A stretch of 64,000 nt of DNA from an uncultured Prevotellaceae bacterium (GCA_902774925.1 CACYKE010000028.1:1-64000); one strand, 5' to 3'. Counted from the first letter of the stretch, positions 1 through 8,641 are shown. Notes: generated by a model from the letters alone, not told the origin. Numbers and translations: made by a program.

Positions 1-645
1 ATCATTAGAATGATTAACAAACGCCACAGAATCTGCCGTCGGTTTAAGCAATGCCTCCTTCATTTCCTCGGGAATGTTTTCCTTTTGAATGCGTTCCCGA
101 TATTCCGATGGCACAAAACGATCTTCTACAACAGGTCGATATTCCAGAATGTTCAAATCGGCCTTTTGAAGCATTGTGTTATAGAACTTACGTTTTTTAG
201 GAGTGTTGTATGCATCCCTTAGGATTTCAACAATACCTTTTTCCCCATCACCATCCACATCATGATAGTTGTCCATAATCCAGTTGTAGAGCATATTGAA
301 TGGTGCAATATCCTCTTTCAATGCTGCCTTACTGCAAACAGACAAGACGCTATGGTTATTCAATGTGTTCTCGCGAATACTTTCTTGGGTTTTGACCTGT
401 AGTTTCAGGCTTGTGCCAAACTTGACATCGGCCTGTATGTTTTCGCCAACAAATGAACGCTCATAGAACAATGACTTGGACTTGTTAGGATAATAGTATA
501 AGACTTCATTCAAAATGTATTTCTCATTGAATGACACATCATAATCATATCTGATGCCATTAGCATAGAATGATACATGCATCTCAATGGGGTCGTTCTT
601 TGTAAGAATGAATGGTATGCTGCCATTGCAAAAATCTCTTATCAT
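1..645 (-). CDS. AAA15-type ATPase/OLD-like protein, N-terminally short, runs off left edge
   Basis: Reading leftward from the ATG at 645, an open frame runs to the window edge (215 codons). It resembles the segment just after the Walker A helix in AAA15-family ATPases: the frame opens MIRDF, then has a 'DPIEMHVSFYANG' strand and an 'EVLYYYPNKSKSLFYER' stretch. In that family the Walker A motif lies before the 'MRDF' helix, so the P-loop is missing. An in-frame TAG lies about 40 nt upstream, so the frame cannot be extended to recover it. Walker B would lie outside the window. AT-rich codon use contrasts with genes to the right. It may be a decayed or deleted defence/mobile-element gene, or a shortened but expressed one, since a canonical promoter precedes it. 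Family call is from motif memory only. Confidence 0.6.
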   Translation of the reverse strand, partial: MIRDFCNGSIPFILTKNDPIEMHVSFYANGIRYDYDVSFNEKYILNEVLYYYPNKSKSLFYERSFVGENIQADVKFGTSLKLQVKTQESIRENTLNNHSVLSVCSKAALKEDIAPFNMLYNWIMDNYHDVDGDGEKGIVEILRDAYNTPKKRKFYNTMLQKADLNILEYRPVVEDRFVPSEYRERIQKENIPEEMKEALLKPTADSVAFVNHSND

Positions 646-681
646 AGACGTATGTTTTGTTGTATTTTCGTAATTTTGCTA

Positions 682-713
682 CAAAATTACATATTATTTT
701 CTATATTTCCAAA
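682..713 (-). promoter_or_regulatory. Canonical Bacteroidetes promoter with overlapping palindrome
   Basis: On the minus strand TTTG (713-710), exactly 20 nt, then TAATTTTG (689-682), matching TTTG-N20-TAnnTTTG. A perfect inverted repeat (9-bp arms at 670-678 and 682-690, 3-nt spacer) overlaps the -7 element and could be an operator. The predicted start is about 30 nt before the ATG at 645. Confidence 0.6.
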
Positions 714-969
714 TAAATTTGTTCAAATTCTGTAATTAATATACGGATTTTGAGTGCGTTTTAATTTATTTTAACCACAAGAAAGTCATTTCCACTTCAA
801 ATTGGTCTTAATTTAATCAAAGTTTTATTGAATCCAGTGATGCCAATTATACATACTTTTTGAATTCGCGAACCGTCAATGAAGGTTAAATACGTTAAAT
901 ATGCTCTACATTTTACACATTCTACAGACACCAATCTACTTTTCTACCGTTTAATACGTAAGTTATTGA
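714..969. other. AT-rich stretch with no gene seen
   Basis: I see no credible coding frame, RNA gene or clear repeat here. It lies between the promoter of the truncated ATPase and the first in-frame codon of the surface-protein stump, and probably represents decayed DNA. Confidence 0.4.
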
Positions 970-1683
970 TTATCAATATTTATTACATTCCAAAAATGCA
1001 GCAACTTAAAAAATGTATATTGTTATGCAGAAAAACTGCCCTTAACAGGGAGTAATTCATTTAATAAATCACTCATTTCGTCTGCCACGCTTCATGTGCC
1101 TGGAAAATCCTTGGCATTGTACAAAGCTACTTTGCCTTGGTGCGAGTTCGGGAAGATTATATCTATAGATAATATATATACCCTAACATATATCGTGGAT
1201 GGTGATGTATATAAAACGTATGAAGTTGAATATAATTCACCAATTACACCAGAAGCAGAACCCACAAAGGAAGGATACACCTTCTCCGGTTGGAGTTGGA
1301 TTCCTACCAAAATGCCGGCAGAAGATGTGACAATTACAGGTACATTCACGGTCAATAAATACAAACTGACTTACAAGGTAGATGGTGAAGAGTACAAATC
1401 CTACGAGGTAGATTATGGTTCATCCATTACTCCAGAACCAGAACCGACGAAGGAGGGCTATACATTCTCAGGTTGGAGTTGGATTCCTACCAAAATGCCG
1501 GCAGAAGATGTGACAATTTCAGGAATATTTACGCTTGATACTGGCATTGAACAGATAATAAGCGACGAGAATGGCAAGGCCATGATATTTACCATTGATG
1601 GTAAGCGTGTGGATAACCTGAAGAAGGGTGTGAACATTGTTCATATGAAAGACGGAGTTACTAGAAAAGTGGTGTTAAAATAA
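970..1683 (+). pseudogene. C-terminal stump of a BspA-like LRR / InlB B-repeat surface protein
   Basis: The frame is open from 970 (after TGA at 967-969) to TAA at 1681-1683 but has no ATG near its beginning; the first plausible start is GTG 1096, which falls mid-domain. Codons 970-1160 encode a recognisable BspA-type leucine-rich-repeat end ('NLKNVYCYAEKLPLTG', then 'SSATLHVPGKSLALYKAT'), so coding similarity extends well before any start codon and the N-terminal part is lost. Two Listeria-Bacteroides (InlB B) repeats follow, each with 'PTKEGYTFSGWSWIP'. The tail ('FTIDGKRV', then a basic end) resembles Prevotella type IX secretion C-termini. It was probably a surface adhesin and is now a remnant. 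Confidence 0.75.
1288..1518 (+). repeat. Two identical 48-bp direct copies inside the InlB repeats
   Basis: Bases 1288-1335 and 1471-1518 are identical and lie 183 nt (61 codons) apart, in phase with the protein repeat. The surrounding parts of the two repeat units differ, so the identity points to recent duplication or conversion. Confidence 0.85.
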
Positions 1684-1747
1684 CTCTGATTAATATAACC
1701 TTTAATAGACCATGGGGCGGTTCCTGATCCATTCTAATAATTAACCC

Positions 1748-1788
1748 CTGCGGACGGAAGTGACAATGCTTCAGTCCGCAGCTTTTGT
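1748..1788 (+). terminator. Intrinsic terminator after the LRR stump
   Basis: Perfect 8-bp stem (1748-1755 with 1774-1781), 18-nt loop, followed by CTTTTGTTT. It would terminate rightward transcription from the stump and suggests the original gene's 3' end is intact. Confidence 0.65.
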
Positions 1789-1852
1789 TTCGAAGCCCCA
1801 ATAATATTGCGATAGAGACTGACAAGGAATCACAGGGACAGTGGTGAGTGTT

Positions 1853-2095
1853 TCATTGAAAGATATTGTTTACTATTTCAAAAGATTTCTCCCACTGTTC
1901 CCCTCCAATACCTGCATCTGCTGGATTGCAATCTGGTTGAGCGCCAAGGAATTCCATCGTGTTTCGATTGCGAAGCCAATCGGTCACAAAGAAATCGCCA
2001 TCTTTGGCTTTCAGCATATCTGTAATGCAGATGTAATCCTCACCGTTTACATTCGTGACTGTTATCTCCGTGTTCTTGACTGTTATCTTTGCCAT
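1853..2095 (-). pseudogene. KilA-N domain protein with apparent internal deletion
   Basis: The ATG at 2095 starts 'MAKITVKNTEITVTNVNGED', typical of Bacteroidetes KilA-N domain proteins (DNA-binding, phage or mobile-element associated). Homology appears sound to 'RNRNTMEFLG' (about residue 51). The rest of the frame ('AQPDCNPADAG...') does not look like the family. In the adjacent frame the same DNA reads 'LALNQIAIQQMQVLEGNS' and stops, which resembles the C-terminal end I recall for this family. The simplest reading is an out-of-frame deletion joining the N-terminal third to the C-terminus. Family members are usually well over 200 residues; this product would be 80. Start chosen at MAK because the residues upstream are not family-like. 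Confidence 0.6.
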
Positions 2096-2138
2096 ATTGC
2101 TTTTAGTTATTCTCGCCCAACATGGGGCATATTGTGTA

Positions 2139-2146
2139 CAAAGATA
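2139..2146 (-). promoter_or_regulatory. -7 element upstream of the KilA-N remnant
   Basis: TATCTTTG on the minus strand, about 45 nt before the ATG at 2095, matches TAnnTTTG. No exact TTTG is found at the ideal distance, so this is a partial promoter match. Confidence 0.4.
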
Positions 2147-2302
2147 CGAAGAATAATTGAAAGTAAAACATTTTTGAACGAAAATCTTCACAAAACTGCA
2201 CAAAACCGGCTAATTGTGTCATTCGACTGGCACAAATTTTTGAGCAGCGAATGTAATGAATGCTTGCATTTTTGTTACCTTACTGGCTGAACGGCGCTCT
2301 GC

Positions 2303-2351
2303 TCCCTGCTGTCCGGCCGACAGCAGGGAAGTGTCAAGCCGACAGCAGGGA
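2303..2351. repeat. Palindrome with an extra direct half-copy
   Basis: An 11-bp inverted repeat (2303-2313 with 2319-2329, 5-nt spacer) is followed by another copy of its right arm at 2341-2351 and a shorter 'AGCAGGGAA' copy near 2365. It marks the start of a repeat-dense non-coding block reaching to about 3050. Confidence 0.7.
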
Positions 2352-2535
2352 GGAGAGTAACGATTAGCAGGGAAGGTGTTAGCGGCAATACTTTCGGAGT
2401 AATCAAAAATACTCCAAGAGTATTCAAAATTTCTTTCGGAATATTGAATTTTAGTGCCGGTAAACTTGGAGTTTAGCGGTTCCAAGCTTAAGGTTTACCT
2501 GACGTTTTCTGATTTTGGTTAACTATCGCGTGACA

Positions 2536-3032
2536 ACCCCTCACCCCTCACTCAAATCTCTGAGAATGCCTTTGTAGAAAGGGACTGAGAGCCAGTGAGG
2601 GGTGGACTTGACCCTTCACTGACCCCTCACTGACCCCTCACTCATATCTTTTGCTAGGAGCACAAGCCAATCAAAGAGCAGTCATTGGGAGCTGACAAGA
2701 AACGGAAAGGAAGCTAACGGACAGGCTGCTTCTTGCTCACAGAAAAGCTGCTTCTTGCTCACAGGAAATCGGCTTCTTGTTTGTCGTTATTCCGTAGAGA
2801 GCAAACTCTGGTTCCGCAAGGAGCGGACTGGCAGTCCGTCGGGCTCGGACTGAGAGTTTGCATTAATGAGATTGCTGAACAAATATAGAGCCCAACCCGT
2901 AAGAGCAGATGAACCTATGGTAATAAGTGAGGGGTGAGGTAAGGGTGAGTGAAGGGTCAACCCTACCCCTCACTGCCCCTCAGCCCTTTTATACAAAGGC
3001 TTTCCCAAAGATTTGAGTGAGGGGTGAGGGGT
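2536..3032. repeat. Large imperfect inverted repeat, ~110-bp arms
   Basis: Left arm about 2536-2645, right arm about 2925-3032, around a ~280-bp centre. The outer 22 bp (2537-2558 with 3010-3031) are perfectly complementary. The rest matches in order with scattered changes: 'TCACCCCTCACT' blocks, the 'GCCTTTGTA' block and 'TTGACCCTTCACT'. Within each arm the unit 'CCCCTCACT' recurs several times. No open frame spans it. It covers most of the gene-free stretch between the KilA-N remnant and the M23 peptidase gene. Confidence 0.75.
2725..2768. repeat. 22-bp tandem repeat in the centre of the inverted repeat
   Basis: Two copies of 'GCTGCTTCTTGCTCACAG' plus 4 bp (2725-2746 and 2747-2768), followed by a partial third copy 'GGCTTCTTG' at 2771. 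No coding frame covers them. Confidence 0.75.
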
Positions 3033-3093
3033 CAACGTCAATTCCGTTAATCTAAAGACCGAGGTGCTAAAACAAGCCTCTTGCATGCAAAGA

Positions 3094-3123
3094 AAAAGCG
3101 GACAAACCAAATTGTCCGCTTTT
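3094..3123 (-). terminator. Terminator of the M23/LysM peptidase gene
   Basis: A perfect 12-bp stem (3094-3105 with 3112-3123) begins in an A-run and ends in a T-run, so it can act in both directions. It lies 23 bp beyond the stop codon at 3146. Confidence 0.8.
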
Positions 3124-3145
3124 GTATGTTACAATGATTACTTGC

Positions 3146-4072
3146 TTAGTTGAACTTCAGAATCTGACCGGCCTTCAGCTTGGCATTCTTCTTCAGGTGG
3201 TTCAGCTTCATGATGGTGTCCACCGTCGTGCCACGTTTCTTGGCAATCGAGAAGAGGGTCTCACCCTTCTTGACCTTGTGGAAACGAGACTCCTGAGCAT
3301 AGCTGGCGGCAGGGGCTGCTGTGGCCAATTCTACATCTTCGCCAGAACCAACGTTGGCACCACGCAGACGAGTGGCAATCTGCGACTCGCGCTGATAGGA
3401 GGACTTGTGGAAGGTGAAGTAGTCATCGACAACGTCCTGATTGCGGAAGTCGAACATCAGGGCTGGATTCAGAGCCATGCCACAGAGACGTGTCTCGAAA
3501 TGCAGGTGTGAACCCGTGCTACGACCTGTGTTGCCACCCAGTCCGATAGGATCACCGGCGCGAACGTCCTGATCCTCAGAAACCAGTTGCTTTGACAAGT
3601 GGGCGTAGTAGGTCTCCAATCCGTTGTCGTGACGGATGACGACGTACTTACCATAGCCACGACCCTCGTAGCGTACTACACGTACACGTCCATCGAAGGC
3701 TGCACGGATGGTGTCGCCAATATATACCTTAATGTCCAGACCCTTATGCTGGCGTCCCCAACGTGAACCGAAGTTCGAGGTGAGCACACGGCTGTCAGTG
3801 GGCATGCAGAAATTCTTCAGGGAAATGCGGAACGTATCGGGCAGTTCTGTTGCATGGCTGTGAGCATGCATGTTGTCCCAATCGTCGTATAAGTCGGCGG
3901 CAGGAGCTTCATAGTAGCTCTCTGTCTCTATCAGTCGATGCAGTGCGACGCTGTCCACTGCCTTCATTTTCGTGTCAATAGGAGCCTGGCGTGCCAATAG
4001 ATCTTGTCCCATTGTTGGGAGTGAACTCATTGTTGCTAAAGCCAGAAATGCAAGTGTTTTTAATATCTTCAT
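3146..4072 (-). CDS. M23 family peptidoglycan endopeptidase with C-terminal LysM
   Basis: 308 residues. A signal peptide (about 1-22, ending 'TMGQ') exports the protein. The M23/LytM domain (about 95-205) has the zinc motifs 'HKGLD' and 'GSHLHFE' plus 'YYAHLS'. A LysM module (about 262-308, 'HKVKKGETLFSIAKKRG') should anchor it to peptidoglycan. The zinc ligands look intact, so an active cell-wall peptide hydrolase is likely, acting in the periplasm during growth or division. It is transcribed apart from recG (120-bp gap) and ends at a strong terminator. A second M23 gene lies at 26.0-26.7 kb. Confidence 0.9.
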   Translation of the reverse strand: MKILKTLAFLALATMSSLPTMGQDLLARQAPIDTKMKAVDSVALHRLIETESYYEAPAADLYDDWDNMHAHSHATELPDTFRISLKNFCMPTDSRVLTSNFGSRWGRQHKGLDIKVYIGDTIRAAFDGRVRVVRYEGRGYGKYVVIRHDNGLETYYAHLSKQLVSEDQDVRAGDPIGLGGNTGRSTGSHLHFETRLCGMALNPALMFDFRNQDVVDDYFTFHKSSYQRESQIATRLRGANVGSGEDVELATAAPAASYAQESRFHKVKKGETLFSIAKKRGTTVDTIMKLNHLKKNAKLKAGQILKFN

Positions 4073-4191
4073 TATCCTAAATTAATACAGTTGAGGTAAA
4101 AATTCGGTGCAAAGGTAATAAAAAATGTTCAAAATCAAGCACTTATTACGAATCGTTTAAGGTTTATTTGTGTGTTTTAACACTTATCGGT

Positions 4192-6294
4192 TTACGAAAT
4201 GGCCGCCCAATTGATGTTTGTTTTGCGCAATTCACGGAGTCGGCGCCACAAAATCGCATAGCGTTCTGAGGTGCATGTGGGGTCGTCGTCGATGATGATT
4301 TGTGCCTCGTCGCGAGCCATCTGAACGAGCTGTCCGTCGCGTGCGATGTCAGCAATTTTCAGGTCGAAAGCCATGCCGCTTTGCTGGGTCCCTTCGAGGT
4401 CGCCAGGGCCACGTAGCTTCAGGTCAGCCTCGGCAATACGGAAGCCGTCATTGGTCTCACACATGATATCGATACGCTTACGCGTATCGGCAGACAGTTC
4501 GAAACAGGTGACGAGGATGCAGTACGACTGATCGGCACCACGTCCGACGCGTCCGCGGAGCTGATGAAGTTGGGAGAGTCCGAAGCGCTGGGCTTCGAGG
4601 ATGACCATCACTGAAGCGTTGGGCACATTGACGCCAACCTCTATGACTGTGGTGGCGACGAGAATCTGTGTTTCGCCACTGACAAAGCGTTGCATCTCGG
4701 CTTCCTTTTCGGCAGGTTTCATCTTGCCGTGAACCTTGCTCAAACGAAATTCTGGGAAAACTTGTTTTAACACTTCAAAACCATCTTCGAGGTTTTTGAG
4801 GTCTATTTTTTCGCTTTCCTCGATGAGCGGGAAGACGATATACACCTGTCGACCTTGGTGGATTTGCTTGCGGATGCCGTCGTAGAGCGAGGGCAATGAA
4901 CGGTCGAAGACATGCTGTGTCACGATGGGTTTACGTCCTGGAGGCAGTTCGTCGATAACAGAGACGTCGAGGTCGCCATAGAGCGTCATTGCGAGCGTAC
5001 GTGGAATGGGTGTTGCCGTCATGACGAGTACGTGGGGCGGGTTTGTGCTTTTGTTCCAAAGCTTGGCACGCTGGGCAACGCCAAAGCGGTGTTGTTCATC
5101 GACAACCACAAAGCCTAACCGTGCGAATTGCACAGTATCCTCGATGACAGCATGAGTACCCACCAGAATTTGCACAGTGCCATCCAACAATCCGTCGAGA
5201 ATTTCCTGACGGCGCTTGCCTTTCACAATGCCTGTCAGCAAGGCCACACGGATGTCCATGCCCTGCAGGAAGTCCATGATGGTCTTGAGGTGTTGCTCGG
5301 CCAGAATCTCCGTAGGAGCCATGATGCAGGCCTGATAGCCGTTGTCCAGTGCGATGAGCATCGACATCAGCGCGACGAGGGTCTTTCCGCTACCCACGTC
5401 GCCTTGCAGCAAACGATTCATCTGCCGTCCGCTGCCCATATCCTTGCGGATTTCACGGATGACACGTTTCTGTGCCTCTGTCAACGAGAAGGGCAGGTGG
5501 TTGTGGAAAAAATCGTTGAAGCAGTTGCCTACTTGCGAGAAGACATACCCTCTGTATTTCCGTCGCTGGTCACTGGCATACCTTAATATGTTCAGCTGCA
5601 CGTAGAACAACTCCTCGAACTTCAGTCGGACACGAGCCTGTTCCAGTTCCTTGGCATTCTGCGGATAGTGAATCTTCCGTAGGGCTTCGTCGCGAGACAT
5701 CAGGTGCAACTTCTGGGTGATGAAATCAGGAAGGGTCTCTGGCAGGGGCTCTTTGAGCACGTCGAGAAGCGCTTTCGTCAGACGCTCGACAGAACGGGAG
5801 TTGAGTCCCATCTTCTTCATCTTTTCCGTCGTGTTGTAATAGGGCTGCATGCCCATTGTCGACAGTTCCAGCTTGTCTGCAGCGTCGATGTCAGGATGGG
5901 TGACGTTGATGCGTCCGTTATAGACGTTGGGACGTCCGAAGACGATATACTCTTTGCCGATAGCGTAGTTCTGCTTGGCATATTTGCCGCCATTAAACCA
6001 CGTCAGGTCCATCACCTTGCCAGAGCCGTCCGTAAAGTGTGCAACGACGCGTTCCTTGCGGGCACTCATCTTGAAGGTCTCGAAACTCAGAATATGGCCT
6101 TTCACCTGTACGAAGGGCATGTCACCATTCAGTTCGCCAATGCTATAGAGCCTGCTGCGGTCGACGTGTTTGTAAGGATAATACTGCAACAAGTCGCCAA
6201 AAGTATGGATGTCCAGCTCTTCGCTGAGCATCTTCCGCCTGTTAGGACCAACCCCAGGCAAGTATTGTATGTCTTGTTGCAGTATCGAAGTCAT
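4192..6294 (-). CDS. recG: ATP-dependent DNA helicase RecG
   Basis: 700 residues, normal for RecG. It drives fork regression and branch migration of Holliday junctions. Visible features are the N-terminal wedge/OB region (about 55-140), Walker A 'GDVGSGKT' near 298-305, the 'DEQHRFG' box near 397-403, the '[10 protein letters not shown]' motif and the C-terminal '[10 protein letters not shown]' helicase motif. The start ATG overlaps the stop of ispD by 4 nt (ATGA), so the two are translationally coupled. Confidence 0.97.
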   Translation of the reverse strand: MTSILQQDIQYLPGVGPNRRKMLSEELDIHTFGDLLQYYPYKHVDRSRLYSIGELNGDMPFVQVKGHILSFETFKMSARKERVVAHFTDGSGKVMDLTWFNGGKYAKQNYAIGKEYIVFGRPNVYNGRINVTHPDIDAADKLELSTMGMQPYYNTTEKMKKMGLNSRSVERLTKALLDVLKEPLPETLPDFITQKLHLMSRDEALRKIHYPQNAKELEQARVRLKFEELFYVQLNILRYASDQRRKYRGYVFSQVGNCFNDFFHNHLPFSLTEAQKRVIREIRKDMGSGRQMNRLLQGDVGSGKTLVALMSMLIALDNGYQACIMAPTEILAEQHLKTIMDFLQGMDIRVALLTGIVKGKRRQEILDGLLDGTVQILVGTHAVIEDTVQFARLGFVVVDEQHRFGVAQRAKLWNKSTNPPHVLVMTATPIPRTLAMTLYGDLDVSVIDELPPGRKPIVTQHVFDRSLPSLYDGIRKQIHQGRQVYIVFPLIEESEKIDLKNLEDGFEVLKQVFPEFRLSKVHGKMKPAEKEAEMQRFVSGETQILVATTVIEVGVNVPNASVMVILEAQRFGLSQLHQLRGRVGRGADQSYCILVTCFELSADTRKRIDIMCETNDGFRIAEADLKLRGPGDLEGTQQSGMAFDLKIADIARDGQLVQMARDEAQIIIDDDPTCTSERYAILWRRLRELRKTNINWAAIS

Positions 6295-6956
6295 CCTATC
6301 AGTACCTCAGCTATTTTCAGGTCGTAGGGTGTGGTAATCTTGATATTCTCGCGATTGCCTTCCACAAGCGTGATGTTGAAACCAAAAGCTTCGACCACAC
6401 TAGCATCGTCGGTAAATCCGTCGTTATAGGGCTGGCGGTTGGCGGCCTTAAGCAATTGGATGTCAAAAGTTTGCGGGGTCTGCACCAGACGATAGTCATT
6501 GCGAGGCACAGTCTCGGAAGTGTTTCCTTGCAGGTGACGAACCGTTTCTACGACAGGAATGACGGGAATAACAGCCTTTGCCGTGCGGGCTGTTTCGTAG
6601 CAGTTGCGGATGACGTCGATGCTGGGGAACGGGCGCACACCATCGTGAACGCCGACGATTCCTTCGGCATCGTCAGGAATCTTTGTCAGGCCGTTCTGTA
6701 CTGAGTGGAATCGTGTCTCGCCACCATCGGCTAAAACATATTCCACCTTGAAGTTGTAATCTTCGCAAAGTTGGTGCCAATAGTCCTGCTGGGCTTTGGG
6801 CAATACGAGGATAATTTGCAAGGTGGGGGAGTACTCGCGGAAGCGTTCTAGCGTCCGCATAAGTACCGGCTTCCCGCCTATTGGCAGGAACTGCTTGGGA
6901 ACATCGCTCCCCATCCTCAGGCCTTTACCGCCTGCTACTATTATTATATAATCCAT
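6291..6956 (-). CDS. ispD: 2-C-methyl-D-erythritol 4-phosphate cytidylyltransferase
   Basis: 221 residues. It makes CDP-methylerythritol from MEP and CTP in the non-mevalonate isoprenoid pathway. The N-terminal nucleotide-binding loop '[10 protein letters not shown]' followed by '[12 protein letters not shown]' is diagnostic; 'HDGVRPF' and 'QTPQTF' follow. It is the first gene before recG (4-nt overlap). The 325 bp upstream hold a GxxExxY relic, which may have been inserted between this gene and the DJ-1/pdxJ pair. Confidence 0.96.
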   Translation of the reverse strand: MDYIIIVAGGKGLRMGSDVPKQFLPIGGKPVLMRTLERFREYSPTLQIILVLPKAQQDYWHQLCEDYNFKVEYVLADGGETRFHSVQNGLTKIPDDAEGIVGVHDGVRPFPSIDVIRNCYETARTAKAVIPVIPVVETVRHLQGNTSETVPRNDYRLVQTPQTFDIQLLKAANRQPYNDGFTDDASVVEAFGFNITLVEGNRENIKITTPYDLKIAEVLIG

Positions 6957-6978
6957 ATTAGCATCAAATATATTGCAT

Positions 6979-7269
6979 CGGACTTAACGGACTAACACGG
7001 ACTATTTGTTTATAATACGTTTGTAATCTCGGCTTTCACCGAAATTTAATAGATAGCCCACGGACATACCTGTGATTTTAAGATAGTTGATGAGCTGTGC
7101 AGTGTTGGATGCCCATCTCGTCAAACTCGATGCATAGAGCTTTCTCGTATACACTCTCCAATAACCCTGTTGTAAGGTGCTTAAAGACGTTGAAATAAGC
7201 CTCTAATATCTTTTTTGAAAGTTCATTGTATATCAACATAAAATTGTCCGTGTCAGTCCGTTAAGTCCG
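6979..7269. repeat. 24-bp inverted repeats framing a gene relic
   Basis: Bases 6979-7002 and 7246-7269 are inverted copies of each other with one mismatch in 24. Each is built from short 'GTCCGT'-type units. They flank the GxxExxY relic tightly (its stop codon touches one arm, its start lies 7 bp from the other), giving a 291-bp unit between ispD and the DJ-1 gene. No transposase or target-site duplication is obvious. Confidence 0.8.
7002..7239 (-). pseudogene. GxxExxY family protein, internally deleted and frameshifted
   Basis: From the ATG at 7239 the DNA encodes 'MLIYNELSKKILEAYFNVFK' then 'GLLESVYEKALCIEFDE', the hallmark N-terminal half of GxxExxY proteins, and stops after 53 codons. 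Another frame continues with 'AQLINYLKITGMSVGYLLNF' and ends at TAG 7004-7002, the family's usual C-terminus. About 35 central residues are missing. The total span (238 bp) is not a multiple of three, which agrees with an out-of-frame deletion. The family is small (about 125 residues), widespread in Bacteroidetes and of unsettled function. Confidence 0.75.
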
Positions 7270-7281
7270 CTGCAAAAATTA

Positions 7282-7845
7282 TCATTGCATCAGGTGCTTG
7301 AAACGCATGCCTTCGGCAATCTGGTCGGAGGTCTGCTTGTCAACCAGCTGGGCAAGGAGTTCGTAGGCGAAGGGGAAGGCTGCGGCTGGGCCTTCGCCTG
7401 TGGTGACATTGCCATCGATGGTAACGAGGTCGCCAGTATATTTCGCATCCTCCAAGGCCTGTTCGAAACCAGGATAGCAGGTGGCCTTCTTGCCTTCAAG
7501 AATACCCAGCGGAGCCAGGACGACAGCAGGCGAAGCACAGATGGCTGCTACCTTCTTGCCAGCCATGTGCTGGTCGACAACAACCTTGCAGACAGCCTTG
7601 TCGTCAAACAGATTCGAGGCGCCAGGCATGCCTCCAGGCAGGAAGATGAGGTCGGCATCCGAGAAGTCACCTTGCTCGAACATGATGTCTGCCTCGATAT
7701 TTACTCCATGAGCTGAGCGCACCAAGGGGAAATCGCTGATGCTCACCGTTACTACGTCCAAACCTCCGCGACGCCATACGTCAACAGGAATCAGAGCCTC
7801 GACATCCTCGAAGCCGTCTGCTAAGAATACATAAACCTTTTTCAT
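7282..7845 (-). CDS. DJ-1/PfpI family protein (YajL-like)
   Basis: 187 residues. It belongs to the DJ-1/ThiJ/PfpI superfamily: 'LADGFEDVEALIP' carries the conserved Glu, 'FLPGGMPGASNL' follows, and the nucleophile elbow 'AICASPAVVLA' places the reactive Cys at residue 103. Proposed roles for relatives are deglycation or oxidative-stress protection; the exact substrate cannot be read from sequence. It starts 1 nt after the stop of pdxJ, so the two are almost certainly co-transcribed. Confidence 0.88.
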   Translation of the reverse strand: MKKVYVFLADGFEDVEALIPVDVWRRGGLDVVTVSISDFPLVRSAHGVNIEADIMFEQGDFSDADLIFLPGGMPGASNLFDDKAVCKVVVDQHMAGKKVAAICASPAVVLAPLGILEGKKATCYPGFEQALEDAKYTGDLVTIDGNVTTGEGPAAAFPFAYELLAQLVDKQTSDQIAEGMRFKHLMQ

Positions 7846-7846
7846 A

Positions 7847-8560
7847 CTATTGTAGTGCTTGTAAATACTGTTTGATGGTTTCCTTGAGACCTAGATAGAG
7901 TGCGTCACATATGAGGGCGTGGCCAATGCTGACCTCGTCCGTCCAGGGAATCTGTTGGTGATAGTAGTGCAGGTTCTCGAGCGACAGGTCGTGACCTGCG
8001 TTGAGTCCCAATCCTACCTTGCGAGCCTCCTCGGCAGCAGCAATAAACGGAGCAATGGCGGCCTCGCGATTGGCCTGATAACCAGAGGCATAGGGCTCCG
8101 TGTAAAGCTCTACGCGGTCGGCACCACACGCCTTGGCTCCTTCCACCATTCTGGGGTCGGCATCCACGAAGATGCTCGTGCGGATGCCTGCCTCCTTGAA
8201 GACCTTACAGATGTCCGTCAGGAATGCCTTGTTCTCCAGCGTGTCCCATCCGTGATTGGAGGTAATCTGGTCGTGTCCGTCAGGAACCAGCGTTACCTGA
8301 TTCGGCTTGACTTCCAGCACCAGTTCTGTGAACGATGGGATAGGATTTCCCTCGATGTTAAACTCCGTTGTGATGAGTGGACGGATGTCGCGAACATCCT
8401 GATAGCGGATGTGGCGCTCGTCAGGACGGGGATGAACGGTAATGCCCTGGGCACCAAAGATTTCTGCGTCGCGTGCAACAGCCAGCACGTTAGGATTATT
8501 GCCGCCTCTGGCATTGCGCAGCGTGGCAATCTTATTGATATTTACACTTAGTTTCGTCAT
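7847..8560 (-). CDS. pdxJ: Pyridoxine 5'-phosphate synthase
   Basis: 237 residues from the chosen ATG (8560, '[20 protein letters not shown]'). The frame stays open further upstream but that part crosses the promoter and is not family-like. PdxJ condenses 1-deoxyxylulose 5-phosphate with 3-amino-2-oxopropyl phosphate to make the B6 vitamer PNP. Typical motifs are '[10 protein letters not shown]', '[12 protein letters not shown]' and '[13 protein letters not shown]'. It is the first gene of a two-gene unit with the DJ-1 gene and is divergent from nadK. Confidence 0.96.
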   Translation of the reverse strand: MTKLSVNINKIATLRNARGGNNPNVLAVARDAEIFGAQGITVHPRPDERHIRYQDVRDIRPLITTEFNIEGNPIPSFTELVLEVKPNQVTLVPDGHDQITSNHGWDTLENKAFLTDICKVFKEAGIRTSIFVDADPRMVEGAKACGADRVELYTEPYASGYQANREAAIAPFIAAAEEARKVGLGLNAGHDLSLENLHYYHQQIPWTDEVSIGHALICDALYLGLKETIKQYLQALQ

Positions 8561-8582
8561 AGCTAAAATCATTAGTTTGGTG

Positions 8583-8641
8583 CAAAGATACAAAAAAAAT
8601 GAATACGATGGCACAAAGACGCAAAAAAATGCGTATCTTTG
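8583..8641. promoter_or_regulatory. Divergent promoters for pdxJ (minus) and nadK (plus)
   Basis: TATCTTTG on the minus strand at 8590-8583 faces pdxJ, and TATCTTTG on plus at 8634-8641 faces nadK. Both match TAnnTTTG. Neither has an exact TTTG 20 nt upstream, so the -33 parts are degenerate. Confidence 0.5.

Noticed and set aside
10-222. 70-codon plus-strand frame at the left edge
   Set aside because: It is antisense to the AAA15-like ATPase frame, whose amino-acid pattern is coherent; the plus frame has no family-like features.
1841-2290. 149-codon plus-strand frame
   Set aside because: It lies opposite the KilA-N frame and runs into repeats; the minus frame has clear family similarity, this one has none.
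2219-2485. 88-codon minus-strand frame over the palindromes
   Set aside because: Its sequence follows the repeats and shows no protein-like pattern or promoter; probably chance.
2303-3032. Possible CRISPR array or att site
   Set aside because: Repeats are irregular, inverted and unequal in spacing, and no cas or integrase gene is nearby.
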